Notes under the pieces: generated by a model
Told to the model about the DNA's origin: nothing
The model's database searches: none
What the model saw: only the letters and a program-made list of their open reading frames with translations
Shown: in pieces, positions 11,452 through 23,229 of the stretch
How the letters are laid out: every line of letters begins with the position of its first letter
Position numbering within the stretch: position 1 is the stretch's first letter
Translations under genes and position numbers: made by a program
Origin: Mimachlamys varia
Taxonomy: Eukaryota; Mollusca; Bivalvia; Pectinida; Pectinidae
DNA length: 64,000 nucleotides
Direction of reading: 5' to 3'
Assembly (NCBI GenBank): GCA_947623455.1
Contig: OX392538.1
Span: forward strand, 1,116,001 to 1,180,000

Positions 11452-11654
11452 CTACACAGCGGATTGAGATAAGTTGATCGGAAAAGTTGAACCATTCTCA
11501 TAATCAAATTCATTACTTATTAAGTCCAGCAGCATTTTCTCACCAATATCTTCTGCTGTTGCCATTTCTTCAGGATCATCTTTCTCCAATAGACAAGTTC
11601 TAGCAGACAACAAATGTCGAGCCTCCAATGCCGGGGGACTTTGATTCGATCAAG
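11452..11654 (-). other. Short open coding-like remnant, unrecognised
   Basis: The minus strand is open for about 66 codons ending at a TAG (11,452-11,454). It includes EARHLLSARTCLLEKDDPEE, then MATAEDIGEKMLLDLISNEF. The acidic, well-mixed composition resembles real protein more than noise, but no family is recognised. It could be a last exon or a transposase remnant. It abuts a MITE. Confidence 0.25.
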
Positions 11655-11672
11655 GGGAACAACTCAATGTTC

Positions 11673-11882
11673 CGGTGTAAAGTGAAAATATTACCCTGGT
11701 TGAAAACTACCCCTCGTTGAAATCTACGGCGGGTCACTTTTTCACGGGACGAATCACAGTAAAATCGAGTGGGGTCATTTTCTACAGATGGCTGTATGAG
11801 ATTTCTACTCTAACTTTTGCAACGTAGAATAATGACCCCGGGTAGTTTTTTTATTGTCGGGTAAATTTTCACGTTACACTGA
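11673..11882. mobile_element. MITE / foldback element (~210 bp)
   Basis: The left end CGGTGTAAAGTGAAAATATT and the right end AAATTTTCACGTTACACTG are imperfect inverted repeats, and the internal blocks CTACCCC / CGGGTAG also pair. It has no coding content. Confidence 0.6.
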
Positions 11883-11889
11883 TAAAGCC

Positions 11890-12414
11890 TTATATTTTCA
11901 CTGCAAAATCTTATATTGTCACAGCAAAATCTTATATTTTCACTGCTCATCACTGCAGAGAAAATTTTAGGTTTATCAGTTTGATAATTTTCTTTATTTC
12001 AAAGGCAAAAATGTAATAAAAAACATTCTAGTATTGACAATGATTAAACATATCAAACTACAGTAACGTTTATAAAGATCATGGTTTTAACGATTCGAAG
12101 AAAATCACATTATTTTGGCTGCTTCCTTCTCATGGAAGCATGCCTAGAAATAATATTATGGCGAACCAGAGTTCTCGTATGGTTTTACGATAGTCCCGAT
12201 CCTAAACGCTTTGATAAATTTAAGACAAAACATTCCTTGGAACAAAAATAAAGTTACCTAGAGTCCTTAAATAGTCTTATAATAATCTTTAACTTTCAAT
12301 CGACGAGAATGGTCCTTATTATGTTGTCCCGTTTACTTTGGTTTTTTTTTTAAGAATTGTCATCGTCTTCAACAAACAAAACATACAAGGACGATCACAG
12401 CTTGTCTATATACA
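11890..12414. other. 3' flank of HSPA12-like gene 1
   Basis: This AT-rich sequence lies downstream of the minus-strand gene. A triplicated ATTTTCACTGC-like motif occurs near 11,897-11,945. No clear minus-strand AATAAA was found close to the stop codon, unlike the paralogue at 36,702. Confidence 0.4.
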
Positions 12415-13484
12415 TCACAGAAAGTCGAATGCCGCGGTGACTTTCTCCCCGGTATCTTTGTCAGTGGCTTCTACCTCCAGCTCTGTGTTGCAGAAAGTCA
12501 TCTGTACATCTACAGATCTGTCGAGTCCCTTAGACGTGTCCGGCATGGCGATATACATCTGACCAATTTTAGTACATCCTGGATCTGTAACATAGTCGGG
12601 GTCCCTTTCTGTGGATACGTAGACGTCGAAACCTATACCCGTTTGATCTGCTTCGGTAGGGGAATAGCTTTCAACTGACTGAGGTTGTCCGATATCCACA
12701 CAATCTCCAACACGAACATGGATAGAGAATATGTCATTACATAAAACGTTGCCGTGTGAAGTGGTGAACCGATGAAAAGGATCATGTTCCTCAGCATCAA
12801 AGAGCTTAGTAGTTTCTACTCCATAAGTATATTTACAAACACGTGACTTGATTGCTCGCGGTTCATGCCCAAAGATGACCGCTCCTTTAAGAACTGCCAG
12901 TCCAGCATCCTGCGGAACGATCACTCGGAGGTTAGGGAAATTTGTTTTGATTTCATCCTGTAGAACAAGGGACTCCGAAAACCCACCCACCATCAAGATA
13001 CTGTTCACTCCCCTGGCAGTCGGTTCTTTCAACAGCTTCTTCAAATGGTCCACGATATGTTTTACTGGATCCCGAAACAGTTCCTTAGCACGATCTACGC
13101 TGACTCTTAACTTGTCACCGACGACATCCAAGTTCCCATTTAACTGCCGTTTCGTCTTCACAATTGTGGCAATATCGTTAGTATTTTTATCTATGCATGC
13201 GTCGTTCATTGCGGACGGAACCTTGAAGGTGACTTTTTCATCAGCCGGAGCATTTGGTTTAATTGTGCGTTTTTTCACTTCAAATTCGCGAAAGAGTTCG
13301 ACCATATCTGCCTTGTTCTTTTCAATGAATTGTTGAAATGCATCGTTACCTATGATTTCGGATAAAAGAACCTGGAACGCGTGATCTACCTTCGTACCTC
13401 CCCAGTCTCCTCCGTTAGCCTTGTGGATTTCCTTCAGTGATCCATCCTGCTGAACCTCGTGCACGGTGATATCTATCGTTCCAC
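12415..13484 (-). CDS. Gene 1, coding exon 4 (terminal)
   Basis: This exon is 1,070 bp. The acceptor CCAAG precedes GTGGAACG, which completes the split GGGTID motif. It carries GDWGGT, a long charged helical region, VGGFSES and the C-terminal beta-rich part ending AAFDFL and TGA. It is the same length as exon 4 of gene 2, and it is the exon left as fragments at 5,650, 30,470 and 52,525. Confidence 0.92.
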
Positions 13485-16400
13485 CTTGGAAATAGAGGTT
13501 GCATGTGAGAACCATCATATCTTTACATATAGAAATATATACCCGTTAATTTATTCTTTTGTTTAGGCTTTAAACATGGTGGGCAACAATTTCATAAACA
13601 ACCTGGCTAGCAGTTTTGGCAGAATTTTTAATTCAATATACAACATTTTTCTGAGAAATGCTACTACAAAATAATATGTTTGAGTACTTCAGATACTCCG
13701 ATCTCATCCGATATTATCCGAGCAAACAAAAGTAATGAATATAGTTAAAATGAATTATTTCTTAAATACATAACTCATTAATTTGAAATGAGATTAAGCA
13801 CGTTATCTATACGTACCTCCGGCGTCAAGGACAAGGTACTTTGACCCAGCAGTGAAGGTCTTCAGACCGCCCTCCCCTTTTATTTTCAATGGAAGGTATT
13901 TACAGTACAGTGATGCGGCCTCTGGTTCCAGAGCAATCCGCAAGAGATCCTTTTGGATACCAGCCTAAAAACAAAACTACAGTAGGTGATCCATACAAAA
14001 GTGACCATTAGATGAGATGGGCGAATTATTTAAGTATTATAAGCATTTTTTATGTTCAGACACATTAAAAAATCAGAAAATACCGAAGCCACAACGAAAC
14101 CATAAACCAGATGTCCCAAAAACGTAAACGTCTTCTGCCTCATCGACAACATCTTGGTCACATCTAAGTAAAGATTACTTCTCAAATTGAGAAATATTTA
14201 GAACCATAGCAGCGTGGCATATAAATGAGCATATTTAAATATAAAGATACAGAATATTTCTCAAAAAGACAAAATGGCGACAACACAAATTTTCTAATGG
14301 TCTTGTTCAATCTGCATCTCTGGAATGCATAGGCCCTACGTTTGTTCGTCAGCAGCCTTCATCTCCATATTGAGGTCAAGCCCTAGAATACTCGACTAAG
14401 ACATTTTGGAGAAGCATGAACGTGATTACTTACCACTCAACTGATATATAATCTTGCAGCATTTAATCAAAATACAAAAAAATGTGTCTTTCCCAACTTT
14501 TCCAACCCTTTAATCCCTTGCATCACACTGACGAGTCCATAAAGGACAAAACAACTGTAAGATGCAGTTTAATTCATTTTTTTCGGCATACTGTATCTGT
14601 TACTAAATTGTGTGTTACTTCATCTTTCATGATAGGGTAAGTAGACTCTGCTGGTGGAGCTTTTAGTCCCCGAGGTTTGCTGGAGCCCCTATATCCACAG
14701 TTATCTCATTTGAGAAGTGGCACGGTACATAATGTACACATTTCCAGTAGTACTCGATTTTAAAAAAATCAAAGAATACCAAATCGTCAACAAAACCATA
14801 AGCAAAACTCAAAATTGATTATACTATGGGCAACATTATACAGTACTAATTTTTTTTTCATTATTATTTCTCAATTCATAAATTAAAGGCGTTTTCGGCA
14901 CCTGATCCTTCTGCTCCTACAGTTCATTTGTTTAGAAAATTTCGATTCTTACCTTTAATCTCTAACATCACTGACGGATCTTAAAAGGATGAAACAGCTG
15001 TATGGTGCAGTTTAATTCATGTTTTTTTCGGCATACTGTATCTAATACTAAATTTAAAGGTGCAGCATGTGTTAAGTCATATTCCTTGTTGTTCGTCGAT
15101 ATTTTTCTGTCTCAACAAATTTAGCTATATCATATACAATTGCATCAATTGGCATGTGAATTTCAAGATTCTTATGGACTCGGTTGAAGATTACGCCAGA
15201 CAATGGACTAAACAGGAACATGCTGAAATGGATTCACTTTCAGAGTGGGTGAAGTCTATCAGGACCTCTATTCAGAAAAGAATAAGCAATTTGCGTCACA
15301 AAATGAAAACTAAACACAAGTCGATATTTCTTGACCCCGATGTAAAAGCAACACTTAACGATCCGATCTACATGATAAGTATGGGGTTGTGTCTGCAGAC
15401 AAAGCATCTAACAACTTCATCATTTTTTGCAAACGCTATTACATTCATTGCTTGCAAAAAGAACTAGGCCTGCTTGATAACCAAGGTAACCCTACTTACA
15501 CATTGACCGGTTTTTCGAAAGATGAAATACTGTCCAACCATGCTTCGGTATTGCAATCTTTCCAAGTAGCGGTTAATGAGCAAGATGCTGACCTACCGTG
15601 TCTTTATTGGATACCGAAACTACACAAGGATCCTTATAAGCAACGTTTTATCGCTGGCTCTGCTAATTGCTCGACCAAGCCATTATCAAAACTTCTTACT
15701 ACAATTCTTTGTACCATGAAATCAGCGCTTCAGTCGAATTGTGACACTGTGTACTCCAAAAGTGGAATTAATGGGATGTGGATTTTGAAAAACTCGAAAG
15801 ATCTTTTGATCAATCTTGAACACCCCCTCCTAAAAACGTCTTTTCGGTCAAAACATTTGATTTTTCCACCCTGTACACTACCATACCTCATAAAAAATTG
15901 AAGGAACGTCTCCGATCTCTTGTTATGAGAGCTTTCTTTTCTAAGAAAGGCGGACGACGATACAAATATATGGTAGTGAGCTATCTCGGAGCATACTTTG
16001 TCAAAAACACGACAAAAGCTAAGAGGAAATATACTGAAGAAGATGTAGTACGGATGATTGAATTCCTGGTCGACAACATTTTTGTTGAGTTCGGAGGAAA
16101 GATTTTTCAGCAGACTGTTGGCATTCCCATGGGAACAAACTGTGCCCCACTCTTAGCTGACTTGTTTTTGTTTTCATACGAGGCTGAATTTGTGGAGGAG
16201 CTAATCAGGACAGGTAACAAAATCCTTGCCAAATCTTTTAATTTCACTTTCAGATATATCGACGATGTGTTGTCTATAAACAACAAGAAGTTTGCTGACC
16301 ACGTCGATCGTATATACCCTTCTGAACTTGAAATAAAGGACACAACAGACTCTTCTACATCAGCTGCTTACCTCGATTTCTACTTAAACTACGACCAACA

Positions 16401-19363
16401 TGGATAGCTTACTACTAAGCTATACGATAAAGGTGATGATTTCAATTTTCCGATCGTTAACTTTCCATTTCTTGATAGTAACATCCCTGCTTCTCCAACC
16501 TATGGTGTTTACATGTCGCAGTTGATTCGGTATTCAAGGGCGTGCTCTCAATATCGGGATTTTCGTGATCGATGTCGACTGCTGACAAACAAACTAACAA
16601 CACAAGGATTCGAGAGATGCAGGTTGATCAGTACTATGGGCAAGTTTTATGGTCGCCATCTTTGTCTCATTGAGAAATATTCTGTATCTTTGTGTGATAT
16701 GAAGATGGACGTTTTTGAGTTTGCTCATTAGTGTGTTTACTTGTGATTGACAATGAGACTCGGTTCTCATTTTGAGAACTTGATGTTTGCTTGGATGTGA
16801 CAAAGATTTACATGGCGGGTGTCGTCGATGAAGCAGAAGACGCTTACTCTTCCGGAACACCTGGTCTTATTCTCTTGTTCTTTTGCAGGGGTCTCCATGT
16901 AAATCTTTCCTTTGTTCAATTTTGCCCCTGGTTTATTCGATTTTGAGTTTGGATTATGATTATGTTGACGCTTCGGTATTCTCTTATTTTATATCAATCA
17001 TAAGATCGGCAAAACAATTAAACTTGTACACATTGATACATGTATTCTGATTTTTTTTTTTTTTTTATTATTCTAATTAAATCAGAACTTAAAATCGCCC
17101 TTCATATAATTCTTTCCTAAGAGTTCTTCGTGTATTGTACTGCTCATTATAAGCAAGGACGGTTGATTTATACACATTAGCTGTAACTTTTAATATGTGG
17201 TACATTTTGTAACGATGACTCGTGGTCTCGGTTCCGACAAATACGTACTCTTTCAAGGTGTGTGTCGTCGAAGTAGGAGACGTTTACCCTTCCGAAATAC
17301 CGCATCTTATTCTCTTTTGTATTTTTTGCAATGGTCGCTGAGTAAATCTTTTGCACTCGTTAAGTAGGATTATGTTCTTCGGTATTTTCTGTTAATTTCT
17401 TTAAAATTTGTGTTATTCTTCCTTACTCGCAATTTAAGATAATAACTTGCCAATGTATTCCTATTAGATGTAATTTTTAATGTATGATACATTTGTAACA
17501 ATGAATCGTGGTTTGCATGATATAAATATGTAGCTTTATAGTTTAGCACACCCAGTGGAAGTATATTTCTCGGTTCCGTCAAATACGTACATATATACAC
17601 ATTTTTGTAGTACTCGATTTGAAATTATACAAAACTAGTTTAATTTTAATTCTAAATTCATAAATTAAAGGAGTTTTACGCACCTGACCCTTCCGCTTCT
17701 ATATTAGTTTAGAAATTTTTGATTCCCATCTTTTGGCCCCTAGCATCACTGAGCATATGTATGATGCAGTTTAATTCATTTTCCGGCATACTGTATCTAT
17801 TACTAAATTTAAAAGGGGCAGCATAAGTGTGTGTGACGTCATTTTTAACATGTAATAATGTGTATCTCAAAAGTCCTTCATACATTCCATTCAACAACTT
17901 CAAGTTTTGCTGGCATGCATGTACCCAGTTAAAGGTTTTCATTTTATTGGATCCGACAAATACGTAATCGTTCATGCGGGTGTCGGCAAAGTAGAAGACG
18001 CTTACCATTCCGGATTACCCTGTCCTGTTCTCTTGTACTTTTTTTTGTAATACTCTCCGAATAAATATTTCCTCTGTTTATAGTTTGGCCCTGTTTTAGT
18101 AGGTTTATGTTCGGATCATGGTTTTGTTAATGTTTCGGTATTCGGTTAATTTTTAATTTGTTTAATTTTCCTTTACTGAGGTTTTACGATAATAATTTGC
18201 ATCAACCTGGATGTTATTATTGTAAGAAATATACTTACTGCCTCAGCGGCCTCTCGCATGAATTGTTTGGAGGCGTCGGACCAGATTGCTGGAACAGTCA
18301 GAACCCAGAGGATGTCAGAGTCCTTGATTTCTGTCACCTGGTTTCTACATGACGTCAGCATTTGATCCTTGAGGTACTGGATAGCCGCTGTAAACACTTT
18401 GATAGCCGACATACTTTGACCCTGATCATCTTCTATCGTGAACGATCGGTTTAAACACTGGAAAGCATTGATATAAAAAGATGTCAGTGAGTTATCAGAC
18501 TTTAAAAAATATAATTAACTTTTTGCACTATATGACCTTAAATTACCATTTCTATCTAAACAAAATCAGAGAATACCAAAGCGTCAACAAAACCTTAAAT
18601 AAATATTGCATTAACCCGGGCAACATTACAGATACCAAACAATAGAAACTGGGTTTAATGACTAACTCCAAAATTGGAAGATTTGAATCTTCACATGGCA
18701 CTCTGTGAGGGGTATACCCTACTAGTTTTAAAATCACCTTTGATTCTGAGTTCTTTTTCCATAGTAACCTACTTCACATGATCATTTGAAAACTCCTTTA
18801 ATCAAACAACAAACTTAATTATCACAAAGTATTTATTTCTAAGGACCCGTGAAAACCAAACAAGCATGTATTTATTGAAGAACCTGTTGCTTATACTAGT
18901 AGTTTCATAGTGCAGCAAAATAAAAAAGGATTTGACTAATACAAATAGTAATTAAGCACACATATCAACGTAAACAAATGGTTGAGTTACATGCGATTTT
19001 AAGTACATGTACCTATTGTCATTGACACATAATTGTGTTGAAGTGTTGAAATACCTTGTTCTCGTAAAGTTTCATTTTAAATCTTCGGAAGTAGTACCAT
19101 CCATCTTGCTCTCCTTCTAGGGACAGGTCGGAATATTTGTCTTCAGCCTCAAAACCAAAAGAATGGAAGTCACCGTTTGGTTTAAAGAGAACACAGGTGG
19201 ACGTCTTTAGGGAGATCAGACCCCCTGATCCCGCTGTCCAGTTGTTGGCGGAAACTTTCAACGGGTCACGTTGATAATCGTGGAGGAAGGAGAATGCGTA
19301 CCCCGAGTAAGTGGTCCCGAAGTCAATGGCGGCCACCAACAGGTGTTTGTCGACGGAAGGCAT
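12415..19363 (-). CDS. HSPA12-like heat shock 70 kDa protein, gene 1 (four coding exons, intact)
   Basis: Joining 19,363-19,055, 18,457-18,239, 13,964-13,817 and 13,484-12,415 (minus strand) gives 581 residues with no stop. Human HSPA12A/B are about 680. Hsp70-type ATPase motifs appear in order: phosphate-1 DFGTTYSGY (14-22), VPAIWSDASKQFMREAA (158-174), ALEPEAAS (187-194), phosphate-2 DAGGGTID (223-230), GGDWGGTKVDHAF (250-262) and VGGFSES (391-397, adenosine region). The C-terminal half is the divergent HSPA12 type, not the canonical Hsp70 substrate domain. No signal peptide or membrane segment is evident, so a cytosolic ATP-dependent chaperone-like or signalling role is likely. The start codon aligns with gene 2, where the ATG sits one base after a splice acceptor. 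A non-coding first exon probably lies near 23,038. The 4.3-kb intron 2 holds a retroelement. Confidence 0.9.
13817..13964 (-). CDS. Gene 1, coding exon 3
   Basis: This exon is 148 bp, bounded by acceptor TTTTTAG and donor GTACGT. It encodes AGIQKDLLRIALEPEAAS and ends LVLDAG plus one base, so the phosphate-2 motif DAGGGT is split across the next intron. The gene 2 counterpart is one base shorter. Confidence 0.9.
14085..14400 (-). mobile_element. Retroelement 3' tail in intron 2 of gene 1
   Basis: This is a diverged minus-strand tail (CGAAGCCACAACGAAACC near 14,085; GTCTTCTGCCTCATCGAC near 14,129). A tail with the same junction sequences and the same truncated 'ACCAG[AG]TGTC' block occurs in intron 2 of gene 2 at 39,655, so this insertion predates the gene duplication. 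Confidence 0.65.
14505..14635 (+). repeat. Partial retroelement head repeat with hammerhead-like core
   Basis: This is the last third of the head repeat. CTGACGA (14,528-14,534) is followed by a perfect GTCC/GGAC helix with loop ATAAA and then AAAA instead of GAAA. Confidence 0.5.
14700..16990 (+). mobile_element. Penelope-like retroelement, best plus-strand copy
   Basis: The order is: head repeat (14,700-15,075, itself carrying an 80-bp minus-strand tail piece at 14,766), RT coding region in three frames (15,178-15,467, 15,389-15,901, 15,898-16,407 and beyond), thumb end to a stop at 16,729, then 3' tail to about 16,990. Motifs seen are KASNN, WIPKLHKDPYKQRFIAGS, IPMGTNCAPLLADLF and the catalytic FRYIDDVLS (YIDD at 16,255-16,266). 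Two frameshifts and a stop after NYDQHG make it defective. No GIY-YIG endonuclease domain was seen after the RT. The part of the ORF before MDSVEDYARQW is missing compared with the copy at 27,855-30,450. It lies antisense within intron 2 of HSPA12 gene 1. Confidence 0.8.
14971..15018 (+). ncRNA. Hammerhead-like motif next to the RT ORF
   Basis: CTGACGG (14,971-14,977), then helix ATCT/GGAT (14,978-14,981 with 14,987-14,990) and GAAA (14,991-14,994). Compared with GTCC/GGAC in other copies the helix has changed on both strands and still pairs (one G-U). That is a covariation signal. Its position just 5' of the ORF fits the ribozymes known in Penelope-like elements. Confidence 0.4.
17220..17400 (+). 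mobile_element. Retroelement tail, second subfamily
   Basis: This is a diverged tail variant marked by TTCCGACAAATACGTACTC near 17,230 and GTGTCGTCGAAGTAGGAGAC near 17,262. It shares its layout with the tails at 17,940 and 40,390. Confidence 0.5.
17580..17850 (+). repeat. Retroelement head repeat
   Basis: TTTTACGCACCTGACCCTTC near 17,672 and GGCATACTGTATCTATTACT near 17,783 place it in the head family. The hammerhead-like helix is deleted here. Confidence 0.6.
17940..18165 (+). mobile_element. Retroelement tail shared with gene 2
   Basis: It sits immediately 3' (minus-strand sense) of coding exon 2. The same element lies at the same distance from exon 2 in gene 2 (40,390-40,600). It is an ancestral insertion. 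Confidence 0.6.
18239..18457 (-). CDS. Gene 1, coding exon 2
   Basis: This exon is 219 bp and phase 0 on both sides, bounded by acceptor TTTCCAG and donor GTAAGTAT. It encodes the ATPase segment with DILWVLTVPAIWSDASKQF. The paralogous exon at 40,690-40,908 has identical length and boundaries. Confidence 0.9.
19055..19363 (-). CDS. Gene 1, coding exon 1
   Basis: This exon has 103 codons in phase 0. It opens MPSVDKHLLVAAIDFGTTYS, with the nucleotide-phosphate-1 loop, and ends KLYENK followed by the donor GTATTT. A candidate acceptor (ATCATCAG) lies about 20 bases upstream of the ATG, supporting an upstream 5'UTR intron. The open frame continues further upstream, but it has no homology to gene 2 there. 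Confidence 0.88.
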
Positions 19364-20039
19364 GCTTTCATTTCTTTCAATGCTGATGATTGCAGGTAGA
19401 TAAATAGTATAAGAATAGTATAATGTTACATGATACAAGGTTTCGAAATGTACACAGTTTGTTTTACGCACTTAATTCACAAACTCTTTATTATTGTGTA
19501 ATTACATGTACATCACACTCAGCAAGCTCATTTTTCATTTTTTTTAATACAATTTCGACGCGTGGGTCGATTAAATACAGTTTAAACAGTAGTTTTGATA
19601 TTACGAAACATTTTGATGTAATGATTAATACGGTCATTGAATAATGCGTATCTGTTTACATAAAAACCAGATTGAAAGTTCAACTGTTAGTGTGTAATGT
19701 ATTTATTATGTACCTGGTGAAAGACGAGACTGATTCAGATCGCAAACATCTTGATACTCTTCCCCCCATGCTGTAGGAGTAGTCTCTCCCTAAAAGGGGT
19801 TTCGATTATCCACTTTGGCTGACACCGGACGGGCACCGAGTTTATTCTGTAACAAATAGGTTAAAGTGGACAACACTCCAACTGATAAGTGATAAGGCGG
19901 ATGGGTACAAGAGCTCAAACACAGTCATCAACTGCATAGCTACGGGGTCGTTACTCTTGATCATATGGATTTTTCTGTGTAATACACGCAACTTGTAAAG
20001 GCAACAAAATCATAGTGTTCTATTATACTGTAATCACAT

Positions 20040-20835
20040 TAGTTTATATACACAAGGCATTTGCCAGGGGCGGGATCACCCAACTACTTTACCGAATGGA
20101 CAGGGGGCTTCTTTTCCAAACATTACAAAAATTGGTCTAAAGCCTGTCCTTTTTCGTGGTAATGTTAAATACATGTATGCCATAAAAACACAAACTAATT
20201 TATCATCGCAATGATCGAACTGCGTGTTTACAATAGTAGATGATATCTGTATCCCCATCAATGATCTTATGTACCTGAACGATAATTGAAGACTTCCTAC
20301 AAATGTGTTACCAAGAATCCTAGTACCCTTCAGTTATGTTTGAGACAGACAGGTTGATCTCCCCACTTTCTGAATTACTGTCACTTATTTAACAACAAAA
20401 CCTTAGCGAATATCTACTTCGAGGGTTCGTCTTTACTCAACACGCTATCAAACCTTTAATCAACATATCTCACAACATAGTATTCTGCATTTCTGGGGAA
20501 TAGGGACAGTTTCCTATACTCTAATATGAGCACAGAAACTTAATGGTTCTGACCCAAGTTTAACAGACTCGTATTTCCAAAGTTGAAATCTCCCTTATGT
20601 AGCATACATTGAAGACCCCGAAGAATAGTCACGAAAGTTTCCTGCGTGAAAGTATATTTCGAAATGAAAAACAAAATTTGCCTTCCAAAACACCACGGAA
20701 ATACTTCTTGGGGCTTTTGTCAGCTTGGCATTATAGCTTTGCAACTCAGACCTTCCCTCTAATTGACGATACAAATCGACATTTCTCAAAGTCACTAAAC
20801 ATCCTCAATCTGCTGAAAAGTTAGATTTTGATATA
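20040..20835. other. Intron sequence, nothing recognised
   Basis: This AT-rich stretch lies within the presumed 5'UTR intron of gene 1. No gene, splice-site pair or repeat family could be recognised. Confidence 0.3.
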
Positions 20836-21340
20836 TCACCGAAATTTTGCAGCAAATAAGCTAGGTTGAATCATATACAATTTAAACAATATGACAGATC
20901 CTTCCATCTTCATATCACACAAAGATGCATAATATGCCTCGACGATATCAAGATTGCAACAATAAAACTTGCCCATTGTCTTCGTCAGCAGTTGACATAT
21001 ATCACGAAAATCTCGATATTCAGAGCAAGACCTGGAATATCGAATCAACTGCGACATGTAAACACTATAGGATGGAGAAGCAGTGATGTTACAATCATGA
21101 AAGGGAAAGTTCAAGATAGGAAAATCGGAATCGTCCCCTTTATCATACAGCTTAGTAGTAAGCTGTCCATGTTGGTCATAGTTTAAGTGAAGATCGAGGT
21201 AAGAAGCTGATGTAGGAGAGTCTGTTGTGTCTTTAATCTCAAGCTCAGTAGGATATATACGATTGACCAGGTCAGCAAACTTCTTGTTGTTTATAGGTTT
21301 ATAGACAACACATCGTAGATATACCTGAAAGCAGGATATA
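20836..21340 (-). mobile_element. Penelope-like RT C-terminal fragment
   Basis: On the minus strand it encodes the end of the palm and the thumb region (MSQLIRYSRSCSEYRDFRD, then KFYCCNLDIVEAY). It has a deletion between the 'LLTK' and 'TMGKF' blocks and no tail. Confidence 0.65.
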
Positions 21341-21414
21341 TTTTCGTTGTTCCATATTAAATGACTTGAACAATTTCTTAAAATCTATAGAATGCCTATA
21401 TATCAACTAGCTAT

Positions 21415-21850
21415 CGTGATTTTCTTGATCGATGTTGACTGCTTACAAACAAACTAAAAACACAAGGATTCGAGAGACGAACTATGGGCAAGTTTTATGG
21501 TCGCCATCTTTGTCTCATCTATGAAATATTCTGTATCTTTAAGTGATATGAAGATGGTGAAGATGGACATTTTTTAGTTTGCTCATTAGTGTGTTTACTT
21601 GTTGTGATTGACAATGATACTCGGTTCTCATTTTGAGAACTTGATGTTTACTTGAATGTGACTTACATGGCGAGTGTCGTCGATGAAGCAGAAGACGCTT
21701 ACTCTTCCGTAACACCTGGTCTTATTCTCTTGTGCTTTTACAAGAGTCTCCATGTAAATCTTTCCTTTGTTCATATTTTGCATGTGGTTTAATCGATTTT
21801 GAGTTTGGATTATGATTTTGTTAACGCCTCGGTATTGTCTTATTTATTGT
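21415..21850 (+). mobile_element. Retroelement thumb end and 3' tail
   Basis: This is a plus-strand piece from the codons for YRDFRDRC through the tail ending TCGGTATTGTCT. It is 5'-truncated. Confidence 0.65.
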
Positions 21851-21854
21851 TATA

Positions 21855-22310
21855 TCATTGCTACTCACCCAAGAAGACTAAATAGTTTTACGTCTTAAAA
21901 TAACACATTTCACATATCATATTAAAGAAACACAAGGCCAACACATTAGCCACAATTTTTTTCACATGTTAACACCAAGCAAATGCCAGGGAGTTCCTGG
22001 TGGGTAAAAAAAGAATATGTATACGCTTTGTTTGAATTTTCATGGGCAGGAAATATTCTGAATGCATTGTCTACTTCAAAAGGGTGTATTTTGTACCCTT
22101 GGTACTTTGAATATGTCGCCATCATCCTAACCATGTAAATCTTTCCTTTGTTGATATTTTGGTTCGGACTATCGGCTATCGACTTCGGCTATCTATTTTT
22201 TCGCATGATACACCCATAGTCACACAATCGATATCACGAAACAATGGTGGTCATCACCTGTTTATGGAATTGAACCAGACACTCAACTTCGAAATATCTC
22301 TAGCATGCCA
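21855..22310 (+). repeat. Inverted repeat, left arm
   Basis: It is reverse-complementary, in matching order, to 24,735-24,960 plus 25,625-25,730: for example AACACAAGGCCAACACATTA near 21,930, AAAATACACCC and GGTGGTCATCACCTGT near 22,246. The right arm is interrupted by a pearl-like element. Confidence 0.6.
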
Positions 22311-22339
22311 CAGGCTAATGTCAGGTTTCTGTGTCGTTT

Positions 22340-22455
22340 CGTTATTGAGAAGAAGTTGTTTAATGGAAAAAGTTGACGCCGGACGGTCGGCCGACACACG
22401 CCACACCACGGCATGAACTTACTTGCTCTTAGGATAGGTGAGCTATAAAAATATT
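22340..22455 (+). mobile_element. Right end of a pearl/Helitron-associated repeat
   Basis: GAGAAGAAGTTGTTTAATGG, then GCCGGACGGTCGGCCGACAC, then GGATAGGTGAGCT parallel the right end of the element at 24,960-25,475. Confidence 0.45.
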
Positions 22456-23037
22456 CTATTTTCGGATTACATAAACGCACCATGCTAAAACAAAATGGGT
22501 GTTTCTTGCATGTTGGAACATATATATGATTTCGATCAAGGAAGTGAAATGACATTAAGTTTAAATAAAGAATGTCATTGAATTCAAACTTTGACAATTT
22601 CTATGACATCAAAAATAGATAATGATATTTTAGAAAATGAAAACTTTCATTTGTTTTTGAGCACTGTTTTTTAACCGTCAAAACGCATATATTGTTCATA
22701 TTTGTTATACTTCCTTGTTGAAAAGCCACATAGGTTGATCAATCCAGTTATATCAGATTTATTCCGTATCCTATCCATACGTCAATTTCCTCAATGAAAT
22801 AAAATGGAGGTGCATGGATGACATATAACTATGAAAAGAATATGTTTATGAACATTAGTTTAAGGTATATGGGTAGGATATAGGGCATGATCTGCAATCA
22901 AGTTTGTGGAAATGTTAAACTTTATCAGCAATATTTACCTGTCTAAATTCACTAATTCGTATTTTGAAATCTAGTGTTCCAGGTATCAAAGGATTATCTG
23001 GCTTCAAGAGGATGGGTACAAACTTTAATATACTTAC

Positions 23038-23150
23038 ATTTGGTAGGCCCGCTCGACAGCGTCAATGTGTGACAAGAAATGTCTACACGGGTGTCGTAGC
23101 GTCCTAGTTCAAGATAAGGATTTCCGAGAACACGATAACTCGCTCCGTGT
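23038..23150 (-). promoter_or_regulatory. Putative promoter and 5'UTR exon of HSPA12 gene 1
   Basis: On the minus strand a conserved block containing GACGCTGTCGAGCGGGCC ends at a consensus donor, GTAAGTAT (23,037 downward). The TTCN3GAA palindrome TTCCGAGAA lies at 23,122-23,130. Its downstream partner is degenerate here. The acceptor would be the one just before coding exon 1, across a 3.7-kb intron. The same block lies upstream of gene 2, and that is the evidence for function. No transcript data are available to me. Confidence 0.55.
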
Positions 23151-23229
23151 ACACAGCACAACGCCTTAAATAGATCAGGTGTAAAATATAGAACAAATGC
23201 GTGTTTAGTTTGTTTGTTTTTCTTTTTGG

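Noticed and set aside
12848..13336. 162-codon plus-strand frame (and its twin at 37,135-37,623)
   Set aside because: Antisense shadow of conserved HSPA12 exon 4; the minus-strand frame carries the Hsp70 motifs.
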